A stretch of DNA of 64,000 nt from Thalassospira xianhensis MCCC 1A02616 (lineage in GTDB: Bacteria > Pseudomonadota > Alphaproteobacteria > Rhodospirillales > Thalassospiraceae): the NCBI RefSeq assembly GCF_003326475.1, contig NZ_JPWA01000005.1, positions 1-64,000 of the forward strand. The letters are read 5' to 3'. A program made the position numbers and the translations under genes. Under the pieces are notes generated by a model. That model did not search any database. It was not told the origin of the DNA and saw only the letters and a list, made by a program, of their open reading frames with translations. Shown piece after piece: positions 9,668 to 17,596 of this stretch. Each line of letters starts with the position of its first letter. Positions within the stretch are counted from its first letter, which is position 1.

Positions 9668-9683
9668 ATCCCCATATGGGGAT
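9668..9683. promoter_or_regulatory. Perfect 16-bp palindrome, possible operator
   Basis: ATCCCCATATGGGGAT is a perfect inverted repeat about 55 bp upstream of the sensor-MCP -35 element and downstream of the small-RNA terminator. It is too short and lacks a T-run, so it is unlikely to be a terminator. It looks like a binding site for a dimeric regulator. Confidence 0.4.
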
Positions 9684-9732
9684 GCCAGTTAAGCCATTGG
9701 AGGGGTTGGAGGATAATAAAGGGGTAGAAAAG

Positions 9733-9758
9733 AAAAAAGCGGCGGGAAAACCGCCGCT
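9733..9758 (-). terminator. Rho-independent terminator of the small RNA
   Basis: On the minus strand a perfect 8-bp stem AGCGGCGG/CCGCCGCT with a 5-nt loop is followed by TTTTT. It lies about 290 bp beyond the nearest upstream minus-strand gene, which argues that it ends a separate transcript. Confidence 0.85.
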
Positions 9759-9841
9759 GAGTTTGGTTGGGACACGAGCAAACTGCAGAAGATTACGTTG
9801 TTCCAGGCGCAAGATGCGCCCCTGCAAAGAACAACTGTCCA
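9733..9841 (-). ncRNA. Predicted sigma-54-dependent small RNA (~109 nt)
   Basis: The minus strand predicts an RNA starting near 9841, about 12 nt past the sigma-54 -12 element. It folds into a strong 5' hairpin: GTTGTTC (9829-9835) pairs with GAACAAC (9797-9803), enclosing GGCGCA-TCT-TGCGCC. The 5' end GGACA can also pair with TGTCC near 9770-9774. An unpaired pyrimidine-rich linker follows, then a rho-independent terminator. The organisation (stem-loop, single-stranded linker, terminator, ~110 nt) is typical of trans-acting Hfq-type regulatory RNAs. No matching protein frame with a ribosome site is present. Existence is a prediction from structure plus promoter; I do not recognise the sequence as a known family. 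Confidence 0.6.
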
Positions 9842-9851
9842 ACACCACCTA

Positions 9852-9867
9852 TGCATAGGGTGTGCCA
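9852..9867 (-). promoter_or_regulatory. Sigma-54 (RpoN) type promoter
   Basis: The minus strand reads TGGCACACCCTATGCA. The -24 TGGCAC (9862-9867) and -12 TGC (9853-9855) keep the invariant GG-N10-GC spacing and match the consensus TGGCACG-N4-TTGCW at all but two positions. The -12 element is embedded in the palindrome CCTATGCATAGG. Start of transcription is expected near 9841. Confidence 0.6.
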
Positions 9868-9951
9868 GTTTTTGAGAGCGCGTGAAAATCCCTGAATTGT
9901 GCCGATTGTCGGGCAAGAAAATATTGAAAAGACAATTACTTCAAAATTTAT

Positions 9952-10009
9952 TCGCATATTGCGACAAATAAAATTGCAAAATGCGAATACAAATCTTTGC
10001 ATTTTGCGA
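9952..10009 (-). promoter_or_regulatory. Three tandem LuxO-like enhancer sites
   Basis: Three near-palindromes of form TYGCA-W3-TGCGA are centred at 9958, 9980 and 10003 (TCGCA-TAT-TGCGA, TTGCA-AAA-TGCGA, TTGCA-TTT-TGCGA). Their 22-23 bp spacing places them on one face of the helix. They lie about 115-165 bp upstream of the predicted sigma-54 start, where enhancer-binding proteins bind. The motif closely resembles the TTGCA-W3-TGCAA site described for LuxO of Vibrio. The region is very AT-rich. Confidence 0.6.
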
Positions 10010-10050
10010 AATGCAATTCAAAGCTATATCCCCGACCTGATCCGTACCGA

Positions 10051-10605
10051 TTACCGAGCGTTGCGACTTGGCGCTTTTCGTTTTTTGCGCTTGCTGAAAT
10101 TCAGCAAAGCCGGAGCATTTTCAATAATTTCCTGGAGAATTTCCTTGGCGACCTCGAGGTCATCCTTTGCTGACTCGTCAAGATGACTGACATATCGCGG
10201 ATGAGAGATCATGCGTTCGGCCTCATAAAGCGTCCGAAGTTCGCTTTGGAACATTTCGCGCGCACCGAGCGGCAGAACCGGCTTGGCACTCATCACAAAG
10301 AAAAACTTGAGGCTTGTTTTAATCACAATCCGAAGCATCAGGATTTGAAGCTTGTGGAACTGCTCTTCGAGCTCGTCTTTTTTGGGATGTTTTTCAAGTT
10401 TGGCGAGACGGTCCGTAATCACCAGTGAAAGCGCTTTGAAATTATCGACTTCTTCGCGAAACGGTCGGTAACCGGTCACCTCGGTTGTATCGACCGTCTT
10501 TTCAATTATGTCCGCCAGCGCGACAAGCTTACGCGCCTGCGACTCAAGCCTCGACAAGAAAGTCTCAACTTCATCCCGGTATTTCCGCTGTGTCACATGG
10601 TTCAT
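10051..10605 (-). CDS. Unrecognised helical protein
   Basis: This 184-aa protein has no signal peptide. The first 90 residues are charged and heptad-like (coiled-coil appearance: RDEVETFLSRLESQARKLVALADIIEK). A central more hydrophobic stretch (MLRIVIKTSLKFFFVM) and another amphipathic helical part follow, with a strongly basic tail (FSKRKKRKAPSRNAR). I do not recognise a family. The basic tail might contact nucleic acid or the membrane face. It lies between clpA (same strand, separated by a terminator) and the small-RNA control region, so it appears to be transcribed alone. No terminator directly follows its stop codon. Confidence 0.7.
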   Translation of the reverse strand: MNHVTQRKYRDEVETFLSRLESQARKLVALADIIEKTVDTTEVTGYRPFREEVDNFKALSLVITDRLAKLEKHPKKDELEEQFHKLQILMLRIVIKTSLKFFFVMSAKPVLPLGAREMFQSELRTLYEAERMISHPRYVSHLDESAKDDLEVAKEILQEIIENAPALLNFSKRKKRKAPSRNAR

Positions 10606-10621
10606 TATTTTTTATGCGCCA

Positions 10622-10659
10622 TCAAAAGCAATTGCCCGAAACAACTGTTCCGGGCAATT
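10622..10659 (-). terminator. Rho-independent terminator of clpSA
   Basis: On the minus strand AATTGCCCG pairs with CGGGCAATT across an 11-nt loop and is followed by GCTTTTGAT. It lies about 50 bp after the clpA stop codon. Confidence 0.75.
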
Positions 10660-10707
10660 ACAATAACCTGCCAAAACTTAATGACAAGGTAATCGATCAC
10701 AAGGCAA

Positions 10708-13029
10708 TCAGTTTGCCATCTCGGGATCTTTTTCCTTTTTCGATCCGCCACCATTTTCTTCCGGATAGCGGAAGATAACGGCATCGTCTTCGATATCGAC
10801 GAGAACCGCCCCGCCCTTTTCGAGCTTGCCAAATAGCAACTCTTCGGCCAGCGGCTTTTTGACGTGCTCCTGAATGACACGCCCCAGCGGACGCGCCCCA
10901 AATGCGACATCGTAACCTCGCTCGCCAAGCCAGGTACGCGCGGCTTCGGTCAATTCAATCGAGACATTCCGATCCGCAAGCTGGACCTCAAGCTGCAAGA
11001 TGAACTTGTCGACCACCATCTTGACGACATCGGGCTGCAGGTTGGCAAACGGTATAACCGCATCCAAACGGTTCCGGAATTCCGGAGAGAAGGTCCGCTT
11101 GATCGCTTCTTCGTCCTCGCCGGTACGCATCTCGCGTTTGAAACCGATTGGCGGTTTTGCCATATCCGATGCACCCGCGTTGGTGGTCATCACCAGCACA
11201 ACATTGCGGAAATCAACTGTCTTGCCGTTATTATCCGTCAGCTTGCCATGGTCCATGACCTGCAAAAGGATATTGAACAGGTCCGGATGGGCTTTTTCGA
11301 TCTCGTCAAGCAGGACAACCGCATGCGGATGCTGATCAACGGAATCGGTCAGAAGCCCGCCCTGATCAAAACCGACATAGCCGGGCGGCGCACCAATCAG
11401 GCGTGAAACGCTGTGGCGTTCCATATATTCCGACATGTCGAAGCGGATGAACTCGATCCCCATGACATGCGCCAGCTGTTTGGTAACCTCGGTTTTGCCA
11501 ACGCCTGTCGGGCCGGAAAACAGATAGCTGCCAATCGGCTTTTCCGGTTCGCGCAGACCGGCACGTGCCAGCTTGATTGCACTGGCGACGGCCTCAATCG
11601 CCTTGTCCTGACCAAAGACAACAGTCTTAAGATCACGTTCTAGATTGGCCAATGCCTTGCGATCATCGGTCGATACCGATTTTGGTGGTATGCGGGCGAT
11701 CTTGGCGACGATTTCCTCGACATCGCGTTTGGAAATCGTGCGTTTGCGCTTGCTTGGTGCCACCAGCATCCGGGATGCCCCGACCTCGTCGATCACATCA
11801 ATCGCGCTATCGGGACGCTTGCGGTCGTTGATATAGCGTGATGCAAGTTCAACTGCGGACCGAATGGCTTCGTTGGTGTATTTGACGTGGTGATGTTCCT
11901 CGTAATAGGGCTTGAGCCCCTTGAGGATTTTGATCGTGTCTTCGGGTGAAGGTTCCTCGACATCGATTTTCTGGAAACGACGCACAAGGGCACGGTCCTT
12001 TTCAAAATGGCCGCGGAACTCCTTGTAAGTCGTTGAACCGATGCAGCGAAGCGAACCGCTGGCAAGGGCCGGCTTCAACAGGTTCGAGGCATCCATTGCC
12101 CCACCCGAAGTCGCACCTGCGCCGATGACGGTGTGAATTTCATCAATGAACAGAACCGCGCCGTCGAACTCTTCAAGCTCTTTGACGACAGCCTTGAGGC
12201 GTTCCTCGAAATCACCACGATAGCGGGTACCTGCCAAAAGGGCGCCCATATCAAGGGCAAAGATCGTGGCATCGGCCAGAACTTCGGGGACATCGCCATC
12301 AACAATCCGGCGCGCCAGACCTTCGGCGATGGCAGTTTTGCCAACCCCGGGATCACCGACATAAAGCGGATTGTTTTTGGTGCGGCGGCACAGGACCTGA
12401 ATGGTGCGCTCGATCTCGCTCTGGCGACCGATCAACGGATCGATCTTGCCCTTCTGCGCCTTGACATTGAGGTTCACGCAATAAGCTTTAAGGGCCTCAC
12501 CTTCACCGGCCGCGGCCCCTTCCTCAGTATCGGCAGCAGCCCCGGGCGCAACTTCTTCCTCGGCGCCGCGCGGAATGCGGCGTTCATTCAGTTCCGGCGC
12601 CTTCGCAATACCATGCGAAATGTAGTTGACCGCATCCAGACGGGTCATGTCCTGCAATTGTAGATAATAGACCGCGTGGGATTCACGTTCCGAAAACAGC
12701 GCGACCAGCACATTCGCCCCGGTGACCTCTTCGCGTCCGGAGGATTGAACATGAATGGCGGCGCGCTGTATCACGCGCTGGAACCCGGCCGTTGGCTTGG
12801 GATCGACCAGACGCGCACTGATCAGCCCGGAAAGTTCGCTATCGGCGAATTCCAGCAAATCCGAACGCAGACGATCAACATCGACCCGACAGGCCTTCAG
12901 CACCGACAACGCATCCTGATCTTCGGTCAGTGACAACAGAAGATGTTCCAGCGTTGCATATTCATGACGCCGTTCAGACGCATAAGCCAGCGCACGATGT
13001 AAGCTTTCTTCAAGGTTACGTGAGAGCAT
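10708..13029 (-). CDS. clpA: ATP-dependent Clp protease ATP-binding subunit ClpA
   Basis: The 773-aa AAA+ unfoldase feeds substrates into ClpP. Visible are the N-terminal Clp repeat domain (1-145), an acidic Ala/Glu-rich linker (155-178), the first AAA module with Walker A GDPGVGKT (225-232) and Walker B LFIDEIH, and the second AAA module with Walker A GPTGVGKT (506-513). The ClpP-docking loop IGF is at 628-630. The middle domain expected of ClpB is absent, which supports ClpA. It begins 3 bp after the clpS stop codon. Its partner aat, which generates N-degrons, is also in this window. Confidence 0.97.
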   Translation of the reverse strand: MLSRNLEESLHRALAYASERRHEYATLEHLLLSLTEDQDALSVLKACRVDVDRLRSDLLEFADSELSGLISARLVDPKPTAGFQRVIQRAAIHVQSSGREEVTGANVLVALFSERESHAVYYLQLQDMTRLDAVNYISHGIAKAPELNERRIPRGAEEEVAPGAAADTEEGAAAGEGEALKAYCVNLNVKAQKGKIDPLIGRQSEIERTIQVLCRRTKNNPLYVGDPGVGKTAIAEGLARRIVDGDVPEVLADATIFALDMGALLAGTRYRGDFEERLKAVVKELEEFDGAVLFIDEIHTVIGAGATSGGAMDASNLLKPALASGSLRCIGSTTYKEFRGHFEKDRALVRRFQKIDVEEPSPEDTIKILKGLKPYYEEHHHVKYTNEAIRSAVELASRYINDRKRPDSAIDVIDEVGASRMLVAPSKRKRTISKRDVEEIVAKIARIPPKSVSTDDRKALANLERDLKTVVFGQDKAIEAVASAIKLARAGLREPEKPIGSYLFSGPTGVGKTEVTKQLAHVMGIEFIRFDMSEYMERHSVSRLIGAPPGYVGFDQGGLLTDSVDQHPHAVVLLDEIEKAHPDLFNILLQVMDHGKLTDNNGKTVDFRNVVLVMTTNAGASDMAKPPIGFKREMRTGEDEEAIKRTFSPEFRNRLDAVIPFANLQPDVVKMVVDKFILQLEVQLADRNVSIELTEAARTWLGERGYDVAFGARPLGRVIQEHVKKPLAEELLFGKLEKGGAVLVDIEDDAVIFRYPEENGGGSKKEKDPEMAN

Positions 13030-13032
13030 GTT

Positions 13033-13359
13033 TCACTCCTTCTCTAACGTGCACTGCAGCGGGTGCTGGTTTTGCCGCGCCAGATCCATGACCTGGTTGA
13101 CCTTGGTTTCCGCAATTTCATAGGTAAAGACACCACATACCCCGACCCCCTTGCGGTGAACCTGAAGCATAATCGCGGTCGCCTCTTCCCGGCCTTTTTC
13201 AAAGAACCGTTCAAGCACATGGACAACGAATTCCATGGGGGTGTAGTCGTCATTCAGCAACAGCACCTTGTACATGGACGGCTTCTTCGTCTTTGGCCGT
13301 GTCTTCGTTACGATCCCCGTGTTCGGGAGACCACCACCGTCATTGTCCTGTTCACTCAT
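13033..13359 (-). CDS. clpS: ClpS adaptor (N-end rule recognition factor)
   Basis: ClpS binds proteins carrying N-terminal Leu, Phe, Trp or Tyr and hands them to ClpA. The core shows [18 protein letters not shown] (29-46) with the binding-pocket residues N36, D37 and D38, then QVHRKGVGV with H68, and the conserved ending ETKVNQV. The ATG at 13359 gives 108 aa, close to the family norm. A further ATG at 13410 adds 17 residues with no ribosome site. A possible promoter (TTGCAC-N16-TACATG) lies around 13468-13495. The gap of about 260 bp up to the phasin gene otherwise holds only the phasin terminator. Confidence 0.95.
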   Translation of the reverse strand: MSEQDNDGGGLPNTGIVTKTRPKTKKPSMYKVLLLNDDYTPMEFVVHVLERFFEKGREEATAIMLQVHRKGVGVCGVFTYEIAETKVNQVMDLARQNQHPLQCTLEKE

Positions 13360-13542
13360 AATCTGCTTACCGGAACCCTTTTGTTCTGCATTGTCTCCAT
13401 GATAGGTCATTGAACATCTGTTTCAAAGTCCGCAGCGACAAAACGCTTATTAACCTCATCCCAAATTCATGTAGGCCGAGATTGACGCGGTGCAAGATCA
13501 TCAGCAAAACTTCATCGGTTTTGCCGTAAATATCAGTGCAAA

Positions 13543-13580
13543 AACAAAAAAACGGACATGATCCGCCGACCATGTCCGTT
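13543..13580 (-). terminator. Rho-independent terminator of the phasin gene
   Basis: On the minus strand the perfect 10-bp stem AACGGACATG/CATGTCCGTT has a 10-nt loop and is followed by TTTTTGTTTTTG, about 45 bp after the phasin stop codon. Confidence 0.92.
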
Positions 13581-13623
13581 CCGGTACGTTAATGCAGCAA
13601 ACCTTGCCCTGCGTCAGGTGCGC

Positions 13624-14985
13624 TTATTTAAGCGGCACTCCTGCGGCTTTGCTCATTGCGGCAAACCCGTCGGAAAAGGCTGAAAACATCATTTTCTGAA
13701 TTTTCTCGCCCTCCGACATGCCGGATTCGACATAGCGTTTAAAGATACGCTCGTTCAGTTCCTGCAGTTCAGAGAGGCTTTCAACCTTTGCAAGCGCTTC
13801 GAGGTCAGCCTGCGAAGCATCCATTTCGCGTTGCGCCCAAGAAACCAGTTCAGCCCCGAATGAACCGCTTTTTTCCATCAGGTCGGTCGACATCTGCCAA
13901 ACGCCATCGAGACTTTTCTGCTGCGTTTCGATCAGTTCTTCGTATCTGGCCATCATATGCGTACCGGCATCGGAAAACACATCTGCCTGTTCGGTGAACT
14001 TTTCGGCCATCTGGGCGATAACATCATTGGCAGCGGTCATGCTGCCTTCGAAAGCATCCTGGGTCGCGGCCACCATGGCATCGACTTCGGGTGCCTTCCA
14101 GAGCTCCGCGAACGGCTCAAGCGTCATCATGCCAAATGCTGTCACATCAGGGGCATCGACCTTGGCAGCGGCAGTTGCCGGCTTTGCCGTGACCTTGACC
14201 TCGGCAGTGGCTTTCTCGGTTGGGTTATCCTTCGGCGCGGCCTTCGCCACCGTAGCCGATTTAACAGTGGCAGCCGGTTTCTGTTCCTCTGTCACGATCG
14301 TAGCCTTCTTTACAGGTTGAGCCGTTTGGGCAGCGGCAGCAGGCGCCTTATTGCCAGAAACGGACGATTTGGATGTGCCTGCTGTTTTTGAAGTCGAAAC
14401 AGCGGGCTTTTTCGACGTGGCAATGACCTTGGGGCGGCTGGCAGGCTTGGGACTTGTCGAAACTTCTCCCTTGGCCTTTGCCGACGTGGCCCCGGTGGAT
14501 GTGCGCCCCTTTGACGGGGAACTTTTGGCGTCAATGTCGGTCACGGCTGCCTTTGTCTGCGAATCGTTTGCCGGTTCAGGTTTTGCTTGCGGTTTCGCCT
14601 CAGCCTTGTTTTCTGTCTCAGCGGGTTTTACCGCCTCCTCGGCCTTCGCCGGGACCGCGGTATTCTGTGATACGGCAGAGGATGCTTTCTTTGTCTCCGG
14701 CTTCACATCATCGGGTTTTGATGTCTTGGCAACAGCCTTTGGCGGTTCTTCCATGGGGGTCTGACGCAAGGCTTCTGCTTCCAGCGCACTAGAAGTTGTG
14801 ACCACACGCTTTGGCCGCGCCGCCGGGCTTTCGGTAATTTCGACTGCCGCAGCCTTTGCCGGGGCTGCAGCCGACTTTTTGCTGACACCGGAAGGCGTTT
14901 TCTGTGCTGTCTTTGCACGAGGTGAGGTTTTGGTTCGGGTTGTTTTAGCTGAACCGGGCGCAGTTTTTTTGCGAGGAGTCACCAT
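13624..14985 (-). CDS. Phasin with long basic Lys/Ala/Pro-rich N-terminal region
   Basis: The C-terminal ~165 residues form a phasin_2-type helical domain beginning FGMMTLEPFAELWKAPEVD, with MTAANDVIAQM and YVESGMSEGEKIQKMM further on. Phasins coat polyhydroxyalkanoate granules. The first ~285 residues are a low-complexity stretch of Lys, Ala, Thr, Ser and Pro resembling histone H1 tails, far longer than in ordinary phasins (usually 100-200 aa in total). The ATG at 14985 has AGGAGG 8 nt upstream and is preferred over one 10 codons earlier. The basic tail could link granules to DNA in the manner of PhaM or PhaF; that is inference. Confidence 0.85.
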   Translation of the reverse strand: MVTPRKKTAPGSAKTTRTKTSPRAKTAQKTPSGVSKKSAAAPAKAAAVEITESPAARPKRVVTTSSALEAEALRQTPMEEPPKAVAKTSKPDDVKPETKKASSAVSQNTAVPAKAEEAVKPAETENKAEAKPQAKPEPANDSQTKAAVTDIDAKSSPSKGRTSTGATSAKAKGEVSTSPKPASRPKVIATSKKPAVSTSKTAGTSKSSVSGNKAPAAAAQTAQPVKKATIVTEEQKPAATVKSATVAKAAPKDNPTEKATAEVKVTAKPATAAAKVDAPDVTAFGMMTLEPFAELWKAPEVDAMVAATQDAFEGSMTAANDVIAQMAEKFTEQADVFSDAGTHMMARYEELIETQQKSLDGVWQMSTDLMEKSGSFGAELVSWAQREMDASQADLEALAKVESLSELQELNERIFKRYVESGMSEGEKIQKMMFSAFSDGFAAMSKAAGVPLK

Positions 14986-15098
14986 ATGTCGACCTCCTAG
15001 GACTGGGCTTGGCATTCAAATTAATGCTGCATCGCAACATAACCCTAGATGGAATAACCACACCCCGTCAAGGTGGCTTTGGTGACATTTTTATTTGA

Positions 15099-15209
15099 AG
15101 GATTACGTTAATCTGGGCCGATGAACCTGACGATCTGTAATCACGAAAATCGATTTTCAAAAACCGGATTTCGTTCAATTGCTTAGATGGAAAGTTACGC
15201 TAATCCTTA
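15099..15209. repeat. Inverted repeat in phasin upstream region
   Basis: AAGGATTACGTTAA at 15099 and, inverted, AAGGATTAGCGTAA ending at about 15208 are near-identical arms about 80 bp apart in the 245-bp gap upstream of the phasin gene. They may be operator sites. The rest of the gap (14986-15230) shows nothing else I can name. Confidence 0.35.
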
Positions 15210-15230
15210 TATTCAGCAGTCATGAAAACA

Positions 15231-15262
15231 AAAAATGGCACGTGATATTACGTGCCATTTTT
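15231..15262. terminator. Bidirectional-looking terminator after lipoprotein gene
   Basis: AAAAATGGCACGT pairs with ACGTGCCATTTTT across a 6-nt loop, 27 bp past the stop codon of the minus-strand lipoprotein gene. T-runs exist in both directions. Confidence 0.9.
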
Positions 15263-15288
15263 GTTGGTGTTCTTTGCCCTGAAAATTC

Positions 15289-16038
15289 TTATCGCAGCTG
15301 ATTTCCGCGAACCGTGCGATAGAAATAGCGAGACTCGGCCTGCTTGTCATTCTTGCTGTAAAACGGATCAGGCTGCTTTGGCGTACCGAATGCTGGCGGC
15401 TGGGGCAATGGTTTTTCCAACCCCGAAAGATTTTCCAGTACATTCGGGAAAGTTAAAGCGCGCAAATCGTCCTTGGCAGACGTCCAGGCTGCCAGCGTGA
15501 TGCTTTGTGACGAACATCCGATCGCAACCCAGTAATAGTCGTCGGAATGCAGGCGCAATCCGTCACGGCTTTGATATCCGAAACCGTCGGACTGAAGCGC
15601 GTCGGTTAGGGCAAGATATTGCCCGCGCGACAGGTTTTCCCGCGATTCTGTACCACCGAAAGCACCAAGAGGTGCTGTTACCTCGACATTCACCTCGCTG
15701 ACATCAAGCGGACCAAATATCCGTGACACCATTTCAAACTGCTCTGCGCCGTTCTTGGGAATAAGATCGTAGCTGCGCGTTTCCTTATAATAATCAGCAT
15801 TGTAGACAAGGCGAATCCGTCCTTCTGCGTCCCCGGCAGAACAGGCGGTTCGAATGTCATCCGCATTGATAAACGAGAACCAGGTTCCTTTGCGCACCAG
15901 GGGATTTTCGATATCGCTTGTACCGGTAAAACTGCATGCTGAAAGAGCAATCAGTCCGGCTGCAGAAAGGGCACTTCCTCTTAAAATTGATGATTTTGTT
16001 CTTATCTTACTGACAACAGACATTATTTTTTTACGCAT
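15289..16038 (-). CDS. Predicted lipoprotein of unknown function
   Basis: This 249-aa protein has a basic N-terminus, a hydrophobic run and the lipobox LSAC, with the lipidated cysteine at residue 35. The mature part contains KGTWFSFINADDIRTACSAGD, YNADYYKETRSYDL and RLHSDDYYWVAIGCSSQ. The even distribution of aromatic and acidic residues suggests a folded beta-rich periplasmic domain. I do not recognise a family. The ATG at 16038 has GAGG 7 nt upstream; the open frame extends 35 codons further upstream without a ribosome site. It is transcribed divergently from the carboxypeptidase gene. Confidence 0.75.
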   Translation of the reverse strand: MRKKIMSVVSKIRTKSSILRGSALSAAGLIALSACSFTGTSDIENPLVRKGTWFSFINADDIRTACSAGDAEGRIRLVYNADYYKETRSYDLIPKNGAEQFEMVSRIFGPLDVSEVNVEVTAPLGAFGGTESRENLSRGQYLALTDALQSDGFGYQSRDGLRLHSDDYYWVAIGCSSQSITLAAWTSAKDDLRALTFPNVLENLSGLEKPLPQPPAFGTPKQPDPFYSKNDKQAESRYFYRTVRGNQLR

Positions 16039-16213
16039 TCGATCCTCGATTTTTAACCTTTTGCCGGATATAAATTGAGACTGACGAAAAAATGAGACCG
16101 CAACAAGGCGGCAAATCAGTTTATCGGGACACGTGTTAAGCATTTTTTTAATGCCGCGATGAGATACTGATCATATTTCGTCTTGGGGATCACCGTAAAA
16201 CCGAGCCCGTCAA

Positions 16214-17524
16214 ATGCGTTTTAAGACCCGTCTTGGGCCAAAAGCGATGGCCACCGTTAGAAATGATGAAAGTCAATCGATGTGGCAATTGCAAGGTCGC
16301 AGGATTTATTGTGCCCTGTCCGTGATGATGCTGATCATTGCTGCTGTTGTGTTTACAACGTCGGCTGCGATGGCGCGTACCTATACCGCGATGGTTATCG
16401 ATGCCGAAACCGGCGATGTTCTGCATGAGTATCGCGCCGATCATAAAGTTTATCCGGCGTCACTGACCAAGATCATGACGCTTTACATGCTGTTTGATGC
16501 ACTTGATTCCGGCAAGGTATCGCTTTCGACCCGCATGGAAGTTTCCAAACGTGCATGGGGCCAGGCGCCTTCGAAACTTGGTCTTCAGCCCGGTGAAAAA
16601 ATTTCGGTCGAAGATGCCATTCTGGCGCTCGTGACGAAATCGGCAAATGACATTGCCGTTGTCGTCGCCGAACATCTTGGCGGGACCGAGATAAAGTTTG
16701 CCCAGATGATGACAGCCAAGGCGCGTCAGATCGGCATGAAAAACACCACCTTCCGCAATGCATCGGGTCTTCCGAACCGCGGCCAGTTGACCACGGCGCG
16801 CGATATGATCCGCCTTGCCGTGTCGCTGCGGAAGGATTACGGCAACTATTACCATTATTTTAGTACCCAGAAGTTCAGCTATGGCAAGCGTACTTATGGC
16901 AACCATAACAACCTTCTGGCGTCCTATTACGGAACCGACGGGATCAAGACCGGCTATATCAATGCGTCGGGCTTTAACCTTGTAGCCTCGGTCAATCGCA
17001 ATGGCCGCCGGTTGATTGGTGTTGTCTTTGGTGGACGGACGGCCCGGTCGCGCGATGACCAGATGAAGAAGCTTCTTGATCAGGCGTATCTTGACCTCAA
17101 GAAAGATGGCGAGATTATCGCGCCGCGTCCTCGCATCAGCCCCGATGGCAAAATTCTTCCGGCTGATACACAGCTTTTGATGGCCAAACAGAACAATGCG
17201 AACGAGGTCGAACAGCCCGGCCGCATCGACACTGAAACCGTTGTTGCCCGCCTTTCGCCTGAAACTGGTGGTTGGGGCATTCAGGTTGGTGCATTTAGCG
17301 ATCAGCGACGCGCACAGGAAGCCGTCCTTGCCGCGGCACGCACAGCACCGGATGTTCTGCGCCTGACCCGTGCGGCGGTTGAACAGCAAAGCAACGGATC
17401 GGGTGTTGTCTACCGCGCCCGTCTGCTTGGATTTGGTGGTGAACAGGAGGCGCGCAGCGCCTGTGCCGCCCTTCGCAAGGAAAAGGTCGCCTGTATCCCG
17501 GTTAATGCCGGTGACGCGGGATAA
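16214..17524 (+). CDS. D-alanyl-D-alanine carboxypeptidase (PBP5/6 family) with SPOR domain
   Basis: The 436-aa serine peptidase removes the terminal D-Ala from peptidoglycan stem peptides in the periplasm. All active-site motifs are present: SLTK (S83, K86), SAN (143-145) and KTG (245-247). A hydrophobic signal segment lies at about 31-53. The C-terminal ~80 residues (WGIQVGAFSDQRRAQEAV onwards) form a SPOR domain, which binds denuded glycan at the division septum, so the enzyme is probably septal. Other in-frame ATGs at 16247 and 16280 are possible starts; no strong ribosome site decides the issue. Confidence 0.95.
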   Translation: MRFKTRLGPKAMATVRNDESQSMWQLQGRRIYCALSVMMLIIAAVVFTTSAAMARTYTAMVIDAETGDVLHEYRADHKVYPASLTKIMTLYMLFDALDSGKVSLSTRMEVSKRAWGQAPSKLGLQPGEKISVEDAILALVTKSANDIAVVVAEHLGGTEIKFAQMMTAKARQIGMKNTTFRNASGLPNRGQLTTARDMIRLAVSLRKDYGNYYHYFSTQKFSYGKRTYGNHNNLLASYYGTDGIKTGYINASGFNLVASVNRNGRRLIGVVFGGRTARSRDDQMKKLLDQAYLDLKKDGEIIAPRPRISPDGKILPADTQLLMAKQNNANEVEQPGRIDTETVVARLSPETGGWGIQVGAFSDQRRAQEAVLAAARTAPDVLRLTRAAVEQQSNGSGVVYRARLLGFGGEQEARSACAALRKEKVACIPVNAGDAG

Positions 17525-17543
17525 TATTCCGGACATACAAATC

Positions 17544-17579
17544 AAAAAGCCCGCTGAAGCAATTCAGCGGGCTTTTTTG
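17544..17579. terminator. Bidirectional terminator between carboxypeptidase and phosphomannomutase genes
   Basis: AAAAAGCCCGCTGAA pairs with TTCAGCGGGCTTTTTT across a 4-nt loop between two convergent genes. This is a very strong stem with T-runs on both strands. Confidence 0.95.
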
Positions 17580-17596
17580 TTATCCGGCAAAGCAGC

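Noticed and set aside
9952..10009. NtrC-type enhancer sites
   Set aside because: NtrC sites have TGCAC half-sites with a longer spacer; here the half-sites are TYGCA/TGCGA with a 3-bp A/T spacer, which fits the LuxO-type motif better.
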